Shown piece by piece: positions 1-8,440 of a stretch of DNA of 64,000 nucleotides. The position numbers and the translations under genes were made by a program. Under the pieces are notes generated by a model. That model was not told the origin of the DNA. It searched no databases and saw only the letters and a program-made list of their open reading frames with translations. Source of the DNA: Thermotogota bacterium (GTDB taxonomy: Bacteria; Thermotogota; Thermotogae; Petrotogales; Petrotogaceae); assembly GCA_029780115.1 (NCBI GenBank), contig JAKOZG010000004.1, forward strand, positions 1 to 64,000. The letters run 5' to 3'. Position 1 is the first letter of the stretch, and every line of letters starts with the position of its first letter.

Positions 1-585
1 TCTTAAATCTTTTAAGCTCACTTGAGCGTTGAAGTGATGTCTTAACATTTCAGGGCCACTGTGAACAGCGTAGTGTTTAGCGCATGCCGCAGTTTTTAGA
101 TACTTAGGATCATCACCTTGCATGCCTTTTATAAACGCTACACCAAGTCTACCAGTTAAATATGGGTCTTCTCCATAAGTTTCTTGCCCTCTTCCCCATC
201 TCGGATCTCGGAATATGTTTATGTTCGGGCTCCAAAACGTTAAACCTTTAAAAATACCTCTATCATTTTTTCTAATTGATTCATGATATTTGGCTCTTGC
301 TTCATCCGAAATAACTAATGCTACTTTGAAAACCATTTCTTCATCAAAAGATGCCCCCATACCTATAGATTGTGGAAAAACAGTAGCTATCCCTGTGTTG
401 GCTACTCCATGCAAAGCTTCATTCCACCAGTTGTACTCTGGAATGCTCAATCTTTCAATAGCCTTAGAACTATAAATCATTTGGGATATTTTCTCTTCTA
501 AAGTCATTTTATTCAACAGATCCTCTACTCTTTCGTCGATCGGTTTGTTGGTGTTTTTGTAAACTTCTATATTTTTATTCTTCAT
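1..585 (-). CDS. GH3 beta-xylosidase/beta-glucosidase, N-terminal part (cut by window edge)
   Basis: This is the first 195 codons of a glycoside hydrolase family 3 enzyme; the reading frame is open to base 1, so the catalytic Asp and C-terminal domains lie outside the window. The start ATG follows a GGAGG ribosome site. Visible family signatures are MTLEEKISQM near residue 28, YNWWNEALHGVA near 50, a WSPNINIFRDPRWGRGQE block and the substrate-binding AKHYAVHSGPE. The YNWWNEALHG and DPRWGRGQETYGEDP blocks are typical of the xylosidase/arabinofuranosidase branch of GH3. There is no signal peptide, so it probably acts in the cytoplasm on imported oligosaccharides. It is the last visible gene of the arabinose-type operon. 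Exact substrate (xylo- or arabino-oligosaccharide versus glucoside) is inferred, not shown. Confidence 0.85.
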   Translation of the reverse strand, partial: MKNKNIEVYKNTNKPIDERVEDLLNKMTLEEKISQMIYSSKAIERLSIPEYNWWNEALHGVANTGIATVFPQSIGMGASFDEEMVFKVALVISDEARAKYHESIRKNDRGIFKGLTFWSPNINIFRDPRWGRGQETYGEDPYLTGRLGVAFIKGMQGDDPKYLKTAACAKHYAVHSGPEMLRHHFNAQVSLKDLR

Positions 586-633
586 CTTATAACCTCCAAA
601 AGAAAATTTTAAAAATAGTTTTTAACTAGAGTC

Positions 634-672
634 TTTCACACTAAAGCCCCCGCAGGGGCGGGAGGTGTGAAA
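634..672. terminator. Stem-loop between binding-protein gene and GH3 gene
   Basis: Outer arms TTTCACAC (634-641) and GTGTGAAA (665-672) enclose a second GC stem GCCCC/GGGGC (646-650/655-659). There is no T-run in the direction of the operon (leftward), so it is more likely an mRNA-stabilising or partial-termination hairpin at the 3' end of the binding-protein gene than a full terminator. Confidence 0.6.
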
Positions 673-681
673 AATTTTTTG

Positions 682-2571
682 CTACTTTCTACCTGTCGGT
701 TCAAGAAAGGGGAGTAAATACTTAAAGTTCGGCCATGGATGGCCAGCCCACATATATGGATTTTCAGCGCCTGGCCAATTGGTCCAATAGTATTCATCCC
801 ATCCTATTACACTTGGATAAGCAAAAGTTGGTATTGTTGGCATCTCTTCAACAAGTATCTTCAAACCTTCTATACCTAATTCAATATTTCTAGGGTCATC
901 CCAATTTAATTTTTCCATTTCATCTACTATCTTATCTATCCTTGAATCAGTCCATCTTCCAAGTAAAGGTCCCTGGCCAACAGCAGCTCTTTCACCCTTG
1001 GGTCTGTAGTATTTAGAGTGGATATCATTAAACATACGGTGTAGATCAGGGTGACCACCCCATGGCTCAAGTACAGGCCAATCATCACTTACCACAAAAT
1101 CTCCTACCGAGACTAAATCACTTTGAGCTTCAGTAGCCATTACGTTTACATCAATACCAAAATTTCTCCATTGTTGAGCTGCAGCTAAAGAATTTCTATA
1201 CTGAGGATGTGAGGGAGTCGGACTGGCAGTTATAATTATTTTCCAAGGAGTACCATCTGGTAACAACCATTTACCGTTTTTATCTCGCTTAAAACCATTT
1301 CTGAGTAGTAATTGTTCTGCTACATCAGGTGCATATTTCCACCATCCTGGTCCAAACATTTCTTTGAGTTCGTTTATATCATCTGGTACTTCATATCCTC
1401 TTTCTTTTGCATATTGAGCAGCTCTAAGAGTTGCAGAAGGGTCATATGGCTTGAAAGGTTCTCCGTTAACTTCTATATCTAACGTGAAGTTTTTGAGCCA
1501 TTCTTCTATGGGTTCATGATAGACTTTTCGATAAAAGCTAGTCGGTGGAAGATGAATAGCACTCATTACAGCAGTACCATCAAATGCAATACCAATATAA
1601 TCAACTATATCAATTGCTAACGTTAGAGCCCATCTTACATCTTTTATATTGTATGGATATACATCGCAGTTGAATACCAAACCGGTTATGGTTGGTTCTA
1701 CAAGAATCCATGGATATTCCTTTCTATAACCTCTAGAGTAAGGATTCCTTTGTAGAAGAGCCCTAAATGCTTCCAAAGTTAAATCTGATACATCTAAATT
1801 ATGATTAGCTTGAGCGATTACCTGACTTGTCGCTTCTCCGTAGTAATAAAAAAGAACATAAGTTGGTGCAGGTTCTCCAAACATAATCCCGGTTGGCGTT
1901 CTAGCCCAATCTTTCCTTTTTTCCCACAAAGTCCAATAACCAGAAGGATCATAATCTTTTAAGACATATGGCCCACTGCTTATTGGAGGATTAAAATCAA
2001 AAGTTATGGGATCTTCTACCTTTTCAAATATATGTTTTGGAAATGGTCTCCATGCACCCCATCTATCAACAAAATTTGTATGAAATCTGGCATTTGGCTC
2101 TTTAAGTTCAAAAACTACTGTATAATCATCTGTCTTATATACCTGATTAACATAAAGATTAAATACTGCATTATACGACATTTGGGAATATTTCATCGCC
2201 ATTTCTATTCCATAGACAATATCATCTGCAGTAATTTCAATACCATCACTCCAATAACATCCTTTTCTAAGTTTAATAGTCATTCTTGTAAAATCGTCAT
2301 TGTAGATAGGACCTTCAGCTGCTAAGGAATTAATAACTTCACCTCTTGAAGGTTCAATCATCCACAATGGTTCTAACATTAATTGTTGAATACCTCTATC
2401 TGGATTTCTCCACACAGCTACAAAAACATTAAAATTAGCAGGAGATCCCACTCTTCCAGTTAATGAATTAACAATCAATGTTTCCTCTCTTGGGATTCCA
2501 ACTAATTGTGAAAATCCAAGAATAACAAACAAAACAATCAAGCTTAAAGTTAAAACTAATTTGCTCTTCAT
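682..2571 (-). CDS. ABC transporter family-5 (Opp/Dpp-type) oligosaccharide-binding protein
   Basis: Exported lipid-free solute-binding protein of the peptide/nickel family, 629 residues, with a signal peptide (MKSKLVLTLSLIVLFVILGF). I start it at the second in-frame ATG because the first one lies inside the GGAGG ribosome site. Family-5 hallmarks include the RKGCYWSDGIEITADDIVYG block and the C-terminal EMPTIPTFAYPSV segment. In Thermotogota this family mostly binds oligosaccharides rather than peptides. Sitting between araA-like and GH3 genes, it most likely binds arabino- or xylo-oligosaccharides; that substrate is an inference. No permease genes are in the visible part of the operon. It is a paralogue of the protein at 58515-60386 (similar length, same LEPTGRK C-terminus). 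Confidence 0.85.
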   Translation of the reverse strand: MKSKLVLTLSLIVLFVILGFSQLVGIPREETLIVNSLTGRVGSPANFNVFVAVWRNPDRGIQQLMLEPLWMIEPSRGEVINSLAAEGPIYNDDFTRMTIKLRKGCYWSDGIEITADDIVYGIEMAMKYSQMSYNAVFNLYVNQVYKTDDYTVVFELKEPNARFHTNFVDRWGAWRPFPKHIFEKVEDPITFDFNPPISSGPYVLKDYDPSGYWTLWEKRKDWARTPTGIMFGEPAPTYVLFYYYGEATSQVIAQANHNLDVSDLTLEAFRALLQRNPYSRGYRKEYPWILVEPTITGLVFNCDVYPYNIKDVRWALTLAIDIVDYIGIAFDGTAVMSAIHLPPTSFYRKVYHEPIEEWLKNFTLDIEVNGEPFKPYDPSATLRAAQYAKERGYEVPDDINELKEMFGPGWWKYAPDVAEQLLLRNGFKRDKNGKWLLPDGTPWKIIITASPTPSHPQYRNSLAAAQQWRNFGIDVNVMATEAQSDLVSVGDFVVSDDWPVLEPWGGHPDLHRMFNDIHSKYYRPKGERAAVGQGPLLGRWTDSRIDKIVDEMEKLNWDDPRNIELGIEGLKILVEEMPTIPTFAYPSVIGWDEYYWTNWPGAENPYMWAGHPWPNFKYLLPFLEPTGRK

Positions 2572-2606
2572 TCCATCCACCTCCATAAATATATTCCAAA
2601 AAATTA

Positions 2607-4010
2607 CTACACCCTTACGTACTCAATACCCTCCATCTCTGCAAACAGTTCCCACCTTCTTGTAATATCACCTATATTGAAGCATTGATGATGTGTCCCT
2701 CCGTTTTTGAGCCAATTTGTCATAGATTTTCTTACTCCATTATCTGGTTTGAAATGAAAGTATGGCATTTCAACGTTTGGATATTCTTCACTATCTAAAA
2801 CTTCCCCCTTAGAAACAACCAATCTGAAATTTCCATTACTAATAGGAGCCAAAGAAGCTATAGTTCCTTCGCCTGGTTGTACGTTGAATACAATTGTTGG
2901 AGGATTGTTTAAATCGCCTATTCCTAAAAATCTGTCTATGAGTTTCATTGGTTTGTCTTTTCTAGCAACTTTCCAATTCCCTTCACCCATATGGCTCATG
3001 AAAATAGAATCTCTTTCAAAATCCATTGCGTACATTTCAGTAAAATGTCCATTTTCTCCCAAGATATGGCCTAATATCACAGCTGTTGCGGCAAGTGCAT
3101 CTCCCTCAGCACCATATCCATATCCTTTTGCCATTAAATTTGATGCAGCCATTAATGGTAGCTGTTCAAACCTTCCATCATCTTTGACTGAGTCAAAATA
3201 TATGCTGTATCCATCATAGTTCTCCTCTTTCAAAAATTTTTCGATTGCAACTTGAAACTTTGCAGCAAAGTTGTATTGATCTTCTTCTAGGTTGGGATCA
3301 ATTTCAAAATGTGTCGCGTTTTCTTCTTTCACCTTTTCAATTTCCTCTTTCGTGACTTTTTCTAAATAGGTGTATATCTTACCCATACTTTCATCAACCA
3401 CTTCAACTCCAAGTTTCTTAAGTAATGCAGCTGAATCAAAAGTAATATCACCCATCCCCGGCATTCTTCCTATGACTGCTATTCTTATTCTTCTTGCAGC
3501 TTTTGCAGCTTGAGCGGCCAAAGCCCAGTTCCCAATCTCTGTTTTGAACGCTTTATCTTTCCAATCACCAGTAATAACAGGACAATTTATACCTAATCTT
3601 ACTATAGCATTCATATTGTCTTGAGCACCATGGATTCCTTGATTATATGTTAAGTGTTCCATATTCCAATCCTGGGTAACAGATGATAAAGGCTGAGTAT
3701 TAGCAAGTATTATAGGCAATTTGTTATTTTTTAAAGCGGGTACGATTCTTTGGCCAGGACTGTAAGTTAGCATCATAATCATTATTCCATCTAATTCTTT
3801 ATCGTTGTTGTATTCTTCAACTATCTGTTCAATATCATTTCTATCCCTAGCTGGTCTTGAGAATTTAAAGTCTGCAACATTCTCAAGTTCTTTAATAACA
3901 TCCTTTACATAATTCGATTGAGTTTCCACAATATTTGGATATGTCTTATCATATAGCTTCTGCATAATCCCTAAAATTCCAATCCTGGGTTTCCTTTTTT
4001 CTATCACCAT
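2607..4010 (-). CDS. araA: L-arabinose isomerase-like protein (L-fucose/L-arabinose isomerase superfamily)
   Basis: 467-residue cytoplasmic isomerase. Recognisable AraA-like blocks are TYSPGQRIVPAL near residue 83, ANTQPL...NMEHLTYNQGIHGAQDN (equivalent of the AraA DFMNLNQ..HG segment), YGYGAEGDALAATAV and the C-terminal GGTHHQCF. These carry the Glu and His residues used as metal ligands in this fold. It is shorter than classical AraA (about 500 residues) and belongs to a divergent branch. Expected reaction: L-arabinose to L-ribulose. Support comes from the adjacent FGGY kinase and AraD and from the AraR-like operator at the operon promoter. The start ATG has GGAGG upstream. The precise sugar could be another aldose. 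Confidence 0.65.
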   Translation of the reverse strand: MVIEKRKPRIGILGIMQKLYDKTYPNIVETQSNYVKDVIKELENVADFKFSRPARDRNDIEQIVEEYNNDKELDGIMIMMLTYSPGQRIVPALKNNKLPIILANTQPLSSVTQDWNMEHLTYNQGIHGAQDNMNAIVRLGINCPVITGDWKDKAFKTEIGNWALAAQAAKAARRIRIAVIGRMPGMGDITFDSAALLKKLGVEVVDESMGKIYTYLEKVTKEEIEKVKEENATHFEIDPNLEEDQYNFAAKFQVAIEKFLKEENYDGYSIYFDSVKDDGRFEQLPLMAASNLMAKGYGYGAEGDALAATAVILGHILGENGHFTEMYAMDFERDSIFMSHMGEGNWKVARKDKPMKLIDRFLGIGDLNNPPTIVFNVQPGEGTIASLAPISNGNFRLVVSKGEVLDSEEYPNVEMPYFHFKPDNGVRKSMTNWLKNGGTHHQCFNIGDITRRWELFAEMEGIEYVRV

Positions 4011-4029
4011 TCACACCTCCGAAGATTTA

Positions 4030-5562
4030 CTATAATTTTGATATTTTATGCATTATCTCTTTTGTATTTTCATATAATTCTAAAAAGAGTTTGTAATATT
4101 GATCATATTTTTCAAAATGTTCTTTTTCTGCGTCAATTTTTGTTTCTATTTTTATCCAGTTCTTAATTTCTTCAGGTTTTTTAAATATACCAGTTCCTAA
4201 ACCTACAAGAAAAGCGTCTCCCAACGGAGCTTCAATATTATCAGAAAGTTTTATCATGTTATATCCCGTTACATCTGCAAATATTTTCGTCCACAATTCA
4301 GAATTAGCAACTCCCCCTACTATCCAACAATCAGGATTCAATTTAATACCTGATTCTTTGGCAGTTTCCATATTATGCCTTAAAGAATAAGCTGCTGATT
4401 CCATTAAAGCTCTATATACATGCTGCTTTTGATGATAAAGAGAAAGTCCTAAAATAACACCTCTTGCATCTGGATCCCAAATAGGAGAACGCTCGCCCAT
4501 AAAATATGGCAATGCCAGTAACCCTTCACTTCCCAAAGGTATCTTTTTTGCTTTTAATTCCAAAAGATCATATGGAGAAATGCCTACCTGCTTACCAACA
4601 TTTGATTCTAATTGTCCAAATTCATCGATGAACCAATCAACTAAAGCGCCTGTTGTAGCACTTCCTCCAAAAGTATAAAGTAATTTATCTGCTTCTACCA
4701 CATAAGGATAATTAACTAATTTTGAGGAAGGAGGCTTTTTATCGTATAAAAGGGTTCCCCAACAAGTTGAAGTTCCTGCCATAAATACGTGTTCTCCTTC
4801 ATTTAAAACACCTGCACTTAATTGAGCCATTGGCGCATCTATTCCTCCACTTATTATTGGAGTTCCTTCAATTAAGCCTGTTAAATTAGACATTTCTTTA
4901 GTAAGATAACCTGCAATATCATGAGAATTAAGGATCTTCTCAGGAAGCATAGTTATTGGTATTCCTAATGCATCTCCCATTTCTTGAGACCACTTTTTAG
5001 TCCTAATATCAAAAACTCCCCCGAGATTACCCGCCGAACTATAATCTGTTGACAGTTCCCCAGTTAATTTAAAAATAATATAATCTTTTGGACTGACAAA
5101 TTTATATGTTTTATTCCAAATGTCTGGTAAATTATCTCTTATCCACATTATTTTTGTAAATCCAAAATAAGAATCTACATAATTTCCGGTAATTTCAAAA
5201 AGTTTATCATGAGGAATATTATCTTTAACCCATTGTGTTTCTTGCCAAGCTCTTCTATCCATCCAAATAAGACATGGATAGAGAGGGTTCATATTTTTAT
5301 CTACTGGAACGCCTGACCCTCCATACAGTCCACTGAATGAAGCTCCGGCCACTTCTTTAGGATTTACGTTAGCGATTTCCAAGCTTTCTTTCAAAGTTTG
5401 AATCACTGCTTCAACCCAGACCTTCGCTTCTTGTTCTGCCCAAGAAGCTTTCGGTGTATTCACTTTATAACTTCTGTATGCTTTTGATATCAAAGTTCCA
5501 TTTTCATCCAATATCACTGTCTTTGTACCTGTTGTTCCGATATCAGTTCCTATTAAATACAT
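4030..5562 (-). CDS. FGGY-family sugar kinase (probable L-ribulokinase)
   Basis: 510-residue FGGY carbohydrate kinase with the N-terminal phosphate motif GTDIGTTGTKT at residues 5-15 and the second-domain GGIDAPMAQLSAGV and GERSPIWDPDARG blocks. By sequence alone it resembles xylulokinase and gluconokinase-type members (about 500 residues) more than the larger classical AraB. Position between an AraA-like isomerase and AraD argues that it phosphorylates L-ribulose. It would act in the cytoplasm, making L-ribulose 5-phosphate for the downstream epimerase. An ATG after AAGGAGG sets the start. Substrate is inferred from context. Confidence 0.75.
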   Translation of the reverse strand: MYLIGTDIGTTGTKTVILDENGTLISKAYRSYKVNTPKASWAEQEAKVWVEAVIQTLKESLEIANVNPKEVAGASFSGLYGGSGVPVDKNMNPLYPCLIWMDRRAWQETQWVKDNIPHDKLFEITGNYVDSYFGFTKIMWIRDNLPDIWNKTYKFVSPKDYIIFKLTGELSTDYSSAGNLGGVFDIRTKKWSQEMGDALGIPITMLPEKILNSHDIAGYLTKEMSNLTGLIEGTPIISGGIDAPMAQLSAGVLNEGEHVFMAGTSTCWGTLLYDKKPPSSKLVNYPYVVEADKLLYTFGGSATTGALVDWFIDEFGQLESNVGKQVGISPYDLLELKAKKIPLGSEGLLALPYFMGERSPIWDPDARGVILGLSLYHQKQHVYRALMESAAYSLRHNMETAKESGIKLNPDCWIVGGVANSELWTKIFADVTGYNMIKLSDNIEAPLGDAFLVGLGTGIFKKPEEIKNWIKIETKIDAEKEHFEKYDQYYKLFLELYENTKEIMHKISKL

Positions 5563-5587
5563 TTTTTCTTTTCCTCCTTAAGATTGC

Positions 5588-6229
5588 TTATTTCTTTTGC
5601 CCATAACTTTTATGATGAAATTCAAAAAGTCTTTTAGCTTCTTCCCCATCTAAAGGTTCTGGATTTCCCATCGTTCTCGCAAAATAGGCTGTTTTTGCTA
5701 CTTCTTCTAAAAATATAGCATTTCGTAGAGCTTCTTGGATATCTTTACCCATAACAATTACTCCATGCTTACTTAAGAGAACAGCTTTTGCTTGATTAAC
5801 TACTTCCATAACAGCTTTTCCAATTGCTTCGGTACCAACAGGTGCATATGAAGAAACGGGTATTTCGACTCCGAATACATCTGCATGAGCTGTACTATAC
5901 ACAGGAAGAGATTGATTAATTAAGGCAAAAGATGAAGCATATGGAGAATGTGTGTGAATAATACTTCCAACATCATTTAAACGATTATATAGGTACAAAT
6001 GTGTAGCAGAATCAACAGAAGGTTTTAAATTACCTTCAATGATATTACCTTGTAAATCTAGCACGACCATATCTTGAGGCTTCAATCTATCATACGGAAC
6101 ACCAGAAGGCTTTATTATAATGTGACTTCCAGTCCGAACACTAACATTACCACTTGTATATGCAACTAAACCGTATTTTTCTAGATTCATATGAGCTTCG
6201 TAAAGTTGTTTTTTTAAATCTTCGTACAT
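5588..6229 (-). CDS. araD: L-ribulose-5-phosphate 4-epimerase (class II aldolase/adducin family)
   Basis: 213 residues, the usual size for AraD. Class II aldolase-family residues are all visible: SGNVSVR and KPSG (phosphate binding), an acidic Asp in SVDSATHLYLY, zinc-binding HTHS, the TAHADVFG block that fits AraD better than fuculose aldolase, and the C-terminal HHKSYGQK typical of AraD. It converts L-ribulose 5-phosphate to D-xylulose 5-phosphate, feeding the pentose phosphate pathway. It is the first gene of the leftward operon, preceded by AAAGGAGTG, a sigma-70-type promoter and an AraR-like operator. Confidence 0.8.
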   Translation of the reverse strand: MYEDLKKQLYEAHMNLEKYGLVAYTSGNVSVRTGSHIIIKPSGVPYDRLKPQDMVVLDLQGNIIEGNLKPSVDSATHLYLYNRLNDVGSIIHTHSPYASSFALINQSLPVYSTAHADVFGVEIPVSSYAPVGTEAIGKAVMEVVNQAKAVLLSKHGVIVMGKDIQEALRNAIFLEEVAKTAYFARTMGNPEPLDGEEAKRLFEFHHKSYGQKK

Positions 6230-6352
6230 TAATATGCACTCCTTTTATACTCTGTAATGTATATTTCGTATCTGTTATGTTTATTACACAAAATATAACT
6301 TGTATGATATTAATGTTAAAAGATGTACAGTTATTAAATCCATATCTTTCTA

Positions 6353-6368
6353 AGTTGTACATACAAAT
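6353..6368 (-). promoter_or_regulatory. AraR-like operator box
   Basis: On the minus strand the sequence is ATTTGTATGTACAACT, which matches 14 of 16 positions of the Bacillus AraR consensus ATTTGTACGTACAAAT as I know it. It overlaps the downstream edge of the -10 box of the ara operon, an ideal place for repression. AraR-type regulators of the GntR/LacI class are known in Thermotoga. Confidence 0.65.
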
Positions 6369-6394
6369 TATATATTTAATTTTCTAAATGTCAA
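6367..6394 (-). promoter_or_regulatory. Promoter of the araD-led operon
   Basis: Reading leftward: -35 TTGACA (6394-6389), 16-nt spacer, -10 TATAAT (6372-6367). Both hexamers are exact consensus. Predicted transcript start is near 6360, leaving a leader of roughly 130 nt before araD. Confidence 0.75.
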
Positions 6395-6639
6395 AATCTG
6401 TTTAAAAGAGATTACTTATAATTAGTTAACTTTAAGAGCAAATAACTTGTATTATCAACTTTTTTCTTAGTTTTGTAAAATAATTGTATAGGAAGTTAAG
6501 GTCTTAAATAAAAAAAAGGAAAGTTATAAATTAATAGATTATTTATACGTAAGTTGAGTTTTTCTCTTTAAAAATTGCTAGTTATCTTTTCTATTAAAGA
6601 AAACGTAAATAAATACAGCCTGATAGTTGTAATCATAGA
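6395..6639. other. Intergenic region between the divergent ara operon and sensor kinase gene
   Basis: AT-rich, no ORF or strong terminator. Beyond the ara promoter and AraR box to its left I see no clear promoter for the kinase gene and no tandem hexanucleotide-loop hairpins of the kind bound by ANTAR regulators. Confidence 0.4.
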
Positions 6640-7764
6640 ATGTACAATTTTTTAGGAGACAATCAACTAATTGATTCTGTTTTTGAATCTGTAGAATGTC
6701 TAACCTCAGAATATGAATTAAATGATATTTTAAATTTATTAGCAGAAAATACAGCAAAAGCAACAAGAACAGATGCATGTGAAATATCTTTAATTGACGA
6801 AGAAACTTCTACCATTATAGACAAATCTATTTATAAAAGTAGCGAAAATATTGAATTTATTCCTAATGAAGCTGAAATATTAAAATTAATTGATGAGGAA
6901 AAGGTTTATTATTTCACGAAAAGAGATAAAGGCTTTGAAAGATTTTTTAAACTAAATAACGATATTTGTAGTCTAATTTGCGTTCCATTTTATATAAGAT
7001 CACGATTAGGTGGAATTATTCAAATTTGTTATAAAGATTATCATTTGTATACTGAAGAAGAAATAAAGTATTTAGAGACGATTGCTCATCAAACCGCTTT
7101 GGCTATTCATAACACCAAATTAATGGGGAACTCTGTTCTATTAAGAGAAAGTCATCATAGAATAAAAAATAATTTACAATCTATAATAAGTTTGATTTCC
7201 TTATATAAAACTTCTGTGAAAAAAGGTTCGCAAAAAGATATTATTGGTATGCTAGACGATTTAATTTCTAAAATAAAAAGTATTTCCGCAGTGCATGATT
7301 TATTGGCAAAAGATAAATTAGGAAGAAGTATTATTAATTTAAAAGAGATGATAACTCATATTATAGAATGCATGATTAATACAAAAAAAGGCGTTGAATT
7401 TAATCTACAATTAGATGATGTCTTCGTTTCGTATAGTAAAGCTTCAACAATCGCTTTAGTTGTCAACGAATTAGTGACGAATAGTTTAAAATACGCATTT
7501 ATTGGAAGAGAAAAAGGAGAAATTAAAATTACATGTAAATACTCTAATGAATCAATAAAATTAGAGGTATCGGACAACGGTATAGGCTTCCCCAAACATT
7601 TTGATATTAATCAAAATAAAGGATTAGGATTATCAATAGTTTATTCGATTGTCTCTAAACAACTAGGTGGAACTATTTCAATAAATAATAATAATGGAGC
7701 TAATATAATTATAGAAATTCCCGCAAAACAAACTCCTCTCAATGCAACGGAAGGAATAAATTAA
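6640..7764 (+). CDS. Cytoplasmic GAF-domain sensor histidine kinase, HisKA_2/HWE type
   Basis: 374 residues with no membrane segment. An N-terminal GAF-like domain spans about residues 20-155, then an H-box SHHRIKNNLQ with the phospho-accepting His at 172/173, then a HATPase_c domain with N-box NELVTNSLKYAF, DNGIGFP and GLGLSIVYS. This architecture matches EutW-type kinases that pair with ANTAR antiterminators, and an ANTAR regulator follows 23 nt downstream. The ATG used here has no ribosome site; a good AGGAG (6654-6658) lies inside the ORF, 11 nt before an in-frame ATT at 6670, so the true start may be a rare ATT codon. The ligand of the GAF domain is unknown. Confidence 0.85.
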   Translation: MYNFLGDNQLIDSVFESVECLTSEYELNDILNLLAENTAKATRTDACEISLIDEETSTIIDKSIYKSSENIEFIPNEAEILKLIDEEKVYYFTKRDKGFERFFKLNNDICSLICVPFYIRSRLGGIIQICYKDYHLYTEEEIKYLETIAHQTALAIHNTKLMGNSVLLRESHHRIKNNLQSIISLISLYKTSVKKGSQKDIIGMLDDLISKIKSISAVHDLLAKDKLGRSIINLKEMITHIIECMINTKKGVEFNLQLDDVFVSYSKASTIALVVNELVTNSLKYAFIGREKGEIKITCKYSNESIKLEVSDNGIGFPKHFDINQNKGLGLSIVYSIVSKQLGGTISINNNNGANIIIEIPAKQTPLNATEGIN

Positions 7765-7787
7765 TTTAACGTTTTGGAGGGAAATGT

Positions 7788-8375
7788 ATGAAAAATCTAA
7801 AGGTAGTAATTGCTGAAGATGAAATCCTTATACTAATGGGATTAAAAAGCAATTTAGAAAGTTTAGGTTGTATTGTGATCGGTGAAGCCACAAATGGTAA
7901 GGAATTAATTGATATCGTTTTAGAGAGAAAACCCGATTTAATAATCGCTGACATTAATTTAGCAATATTAGACGGACTAGAAGCGTTAGAAATAATAAAT
8001 AAAAATATGGATGTACCTTCATTAATTGTAAGTGGATATGATGATGAAGAATTAATCCAAAGAGCTATAGAAATCGGAGTTTTGGGATATCTTATAAAGC
8101 CTATAGATGAATCTGACTTAAAAGCTGCAATAGAAATCGCAATTTCAAGATTTGAAGAAATTAAAAACTTAAAAATAGAATTAGAAGAAACAAAGGATGC
8201 TTTAGAATCAAGAAAAATTATAGAAAAAGCAAAGGGAATAGTGATGGAACGATCGCAACTAAAAGAAGATGATGCGATGAAATTTTTGCAGAAAAAAAGC
8301 AGAAATTCAAATAAGAAGTTAGTAGATGTTGCAGACGAAATTATTGAAGCTGATAAGGCCTTTAGATTAGACTAA
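7788..8375 (+). CDS. ANTAR-domain response regulator (transcription antiterminator)
   Basis: 195 residues. The receiver domain occupies residues 1-120 with acidic pocket E10-D11, phospho-acceptor D55 and the conserved Lys near 104 (LIKP). A coiled linker leads to a C-terminal ANTAR domain (about 135-190: ALESRKIIEKAKGIVMER...DDAMKFLQKKSR). ANTAR proteins such as AmiR, NasR and EutV bind paired hexaloop hairpins in leader RNA and prevent termination. It probably forms a two-component system with the kinase just upstream. It starts at an ATG behind GGAGGG. I found no convincing ANTAR target RNA in this window, so its regulon is probably elsewhere. Confidence 0.9.
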   Translation: MKNLKVVIAEDEILILMGLKSNLESLGCIVIGEATNGKELIDIVLERKPDLIIADINLAILDGLEALEIINKNMDVPSLIVSGYDDEELIQRAIEIGVLGYLIKPIDESDLKAAIEIAISRFEEIKNLKIELEETKDALESRKIIEKAKGIVMERSQLKEDDAMKFLQKKSRNSNKKLVDVADEIIEADKAFRLD

Positions 8376-8392
8376 AAATACTCCTCATTATT

Positions 8393-8427
8393 AATAACGT
8401 CAAAGGCAATAAGTCTTTGACGTTATT
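8393..8427. terminator. Bidirectional hairpin between convergent genes
   Basis: Perfect 13-bp arms AATAACGTCAAAG (8393-8405) and CTTTGACGTTATT (8415-8427) with a 9-nt loop, lying between the ends of the rightward ANTAR gene and the leftward permease gene. T-runs are weak, so termination efficiency is uncertain. Confidence 0.6.
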
Positions 8428-8440
8428 AGGTAAAATATAA

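Noticed and set aside
290-475. Rightward ORF of 61 codons inside the GH3 gene
   Set aside because: Lies wholly antisense to a well-supported glycosidase frame, with no ribosome site; a shadow ORF.
6395-6639. ANTAR-type tandem hexaloop leader upstream of the sensor kinase
   Set aside because: No paired stems with six-base loops and no terminator could be found.
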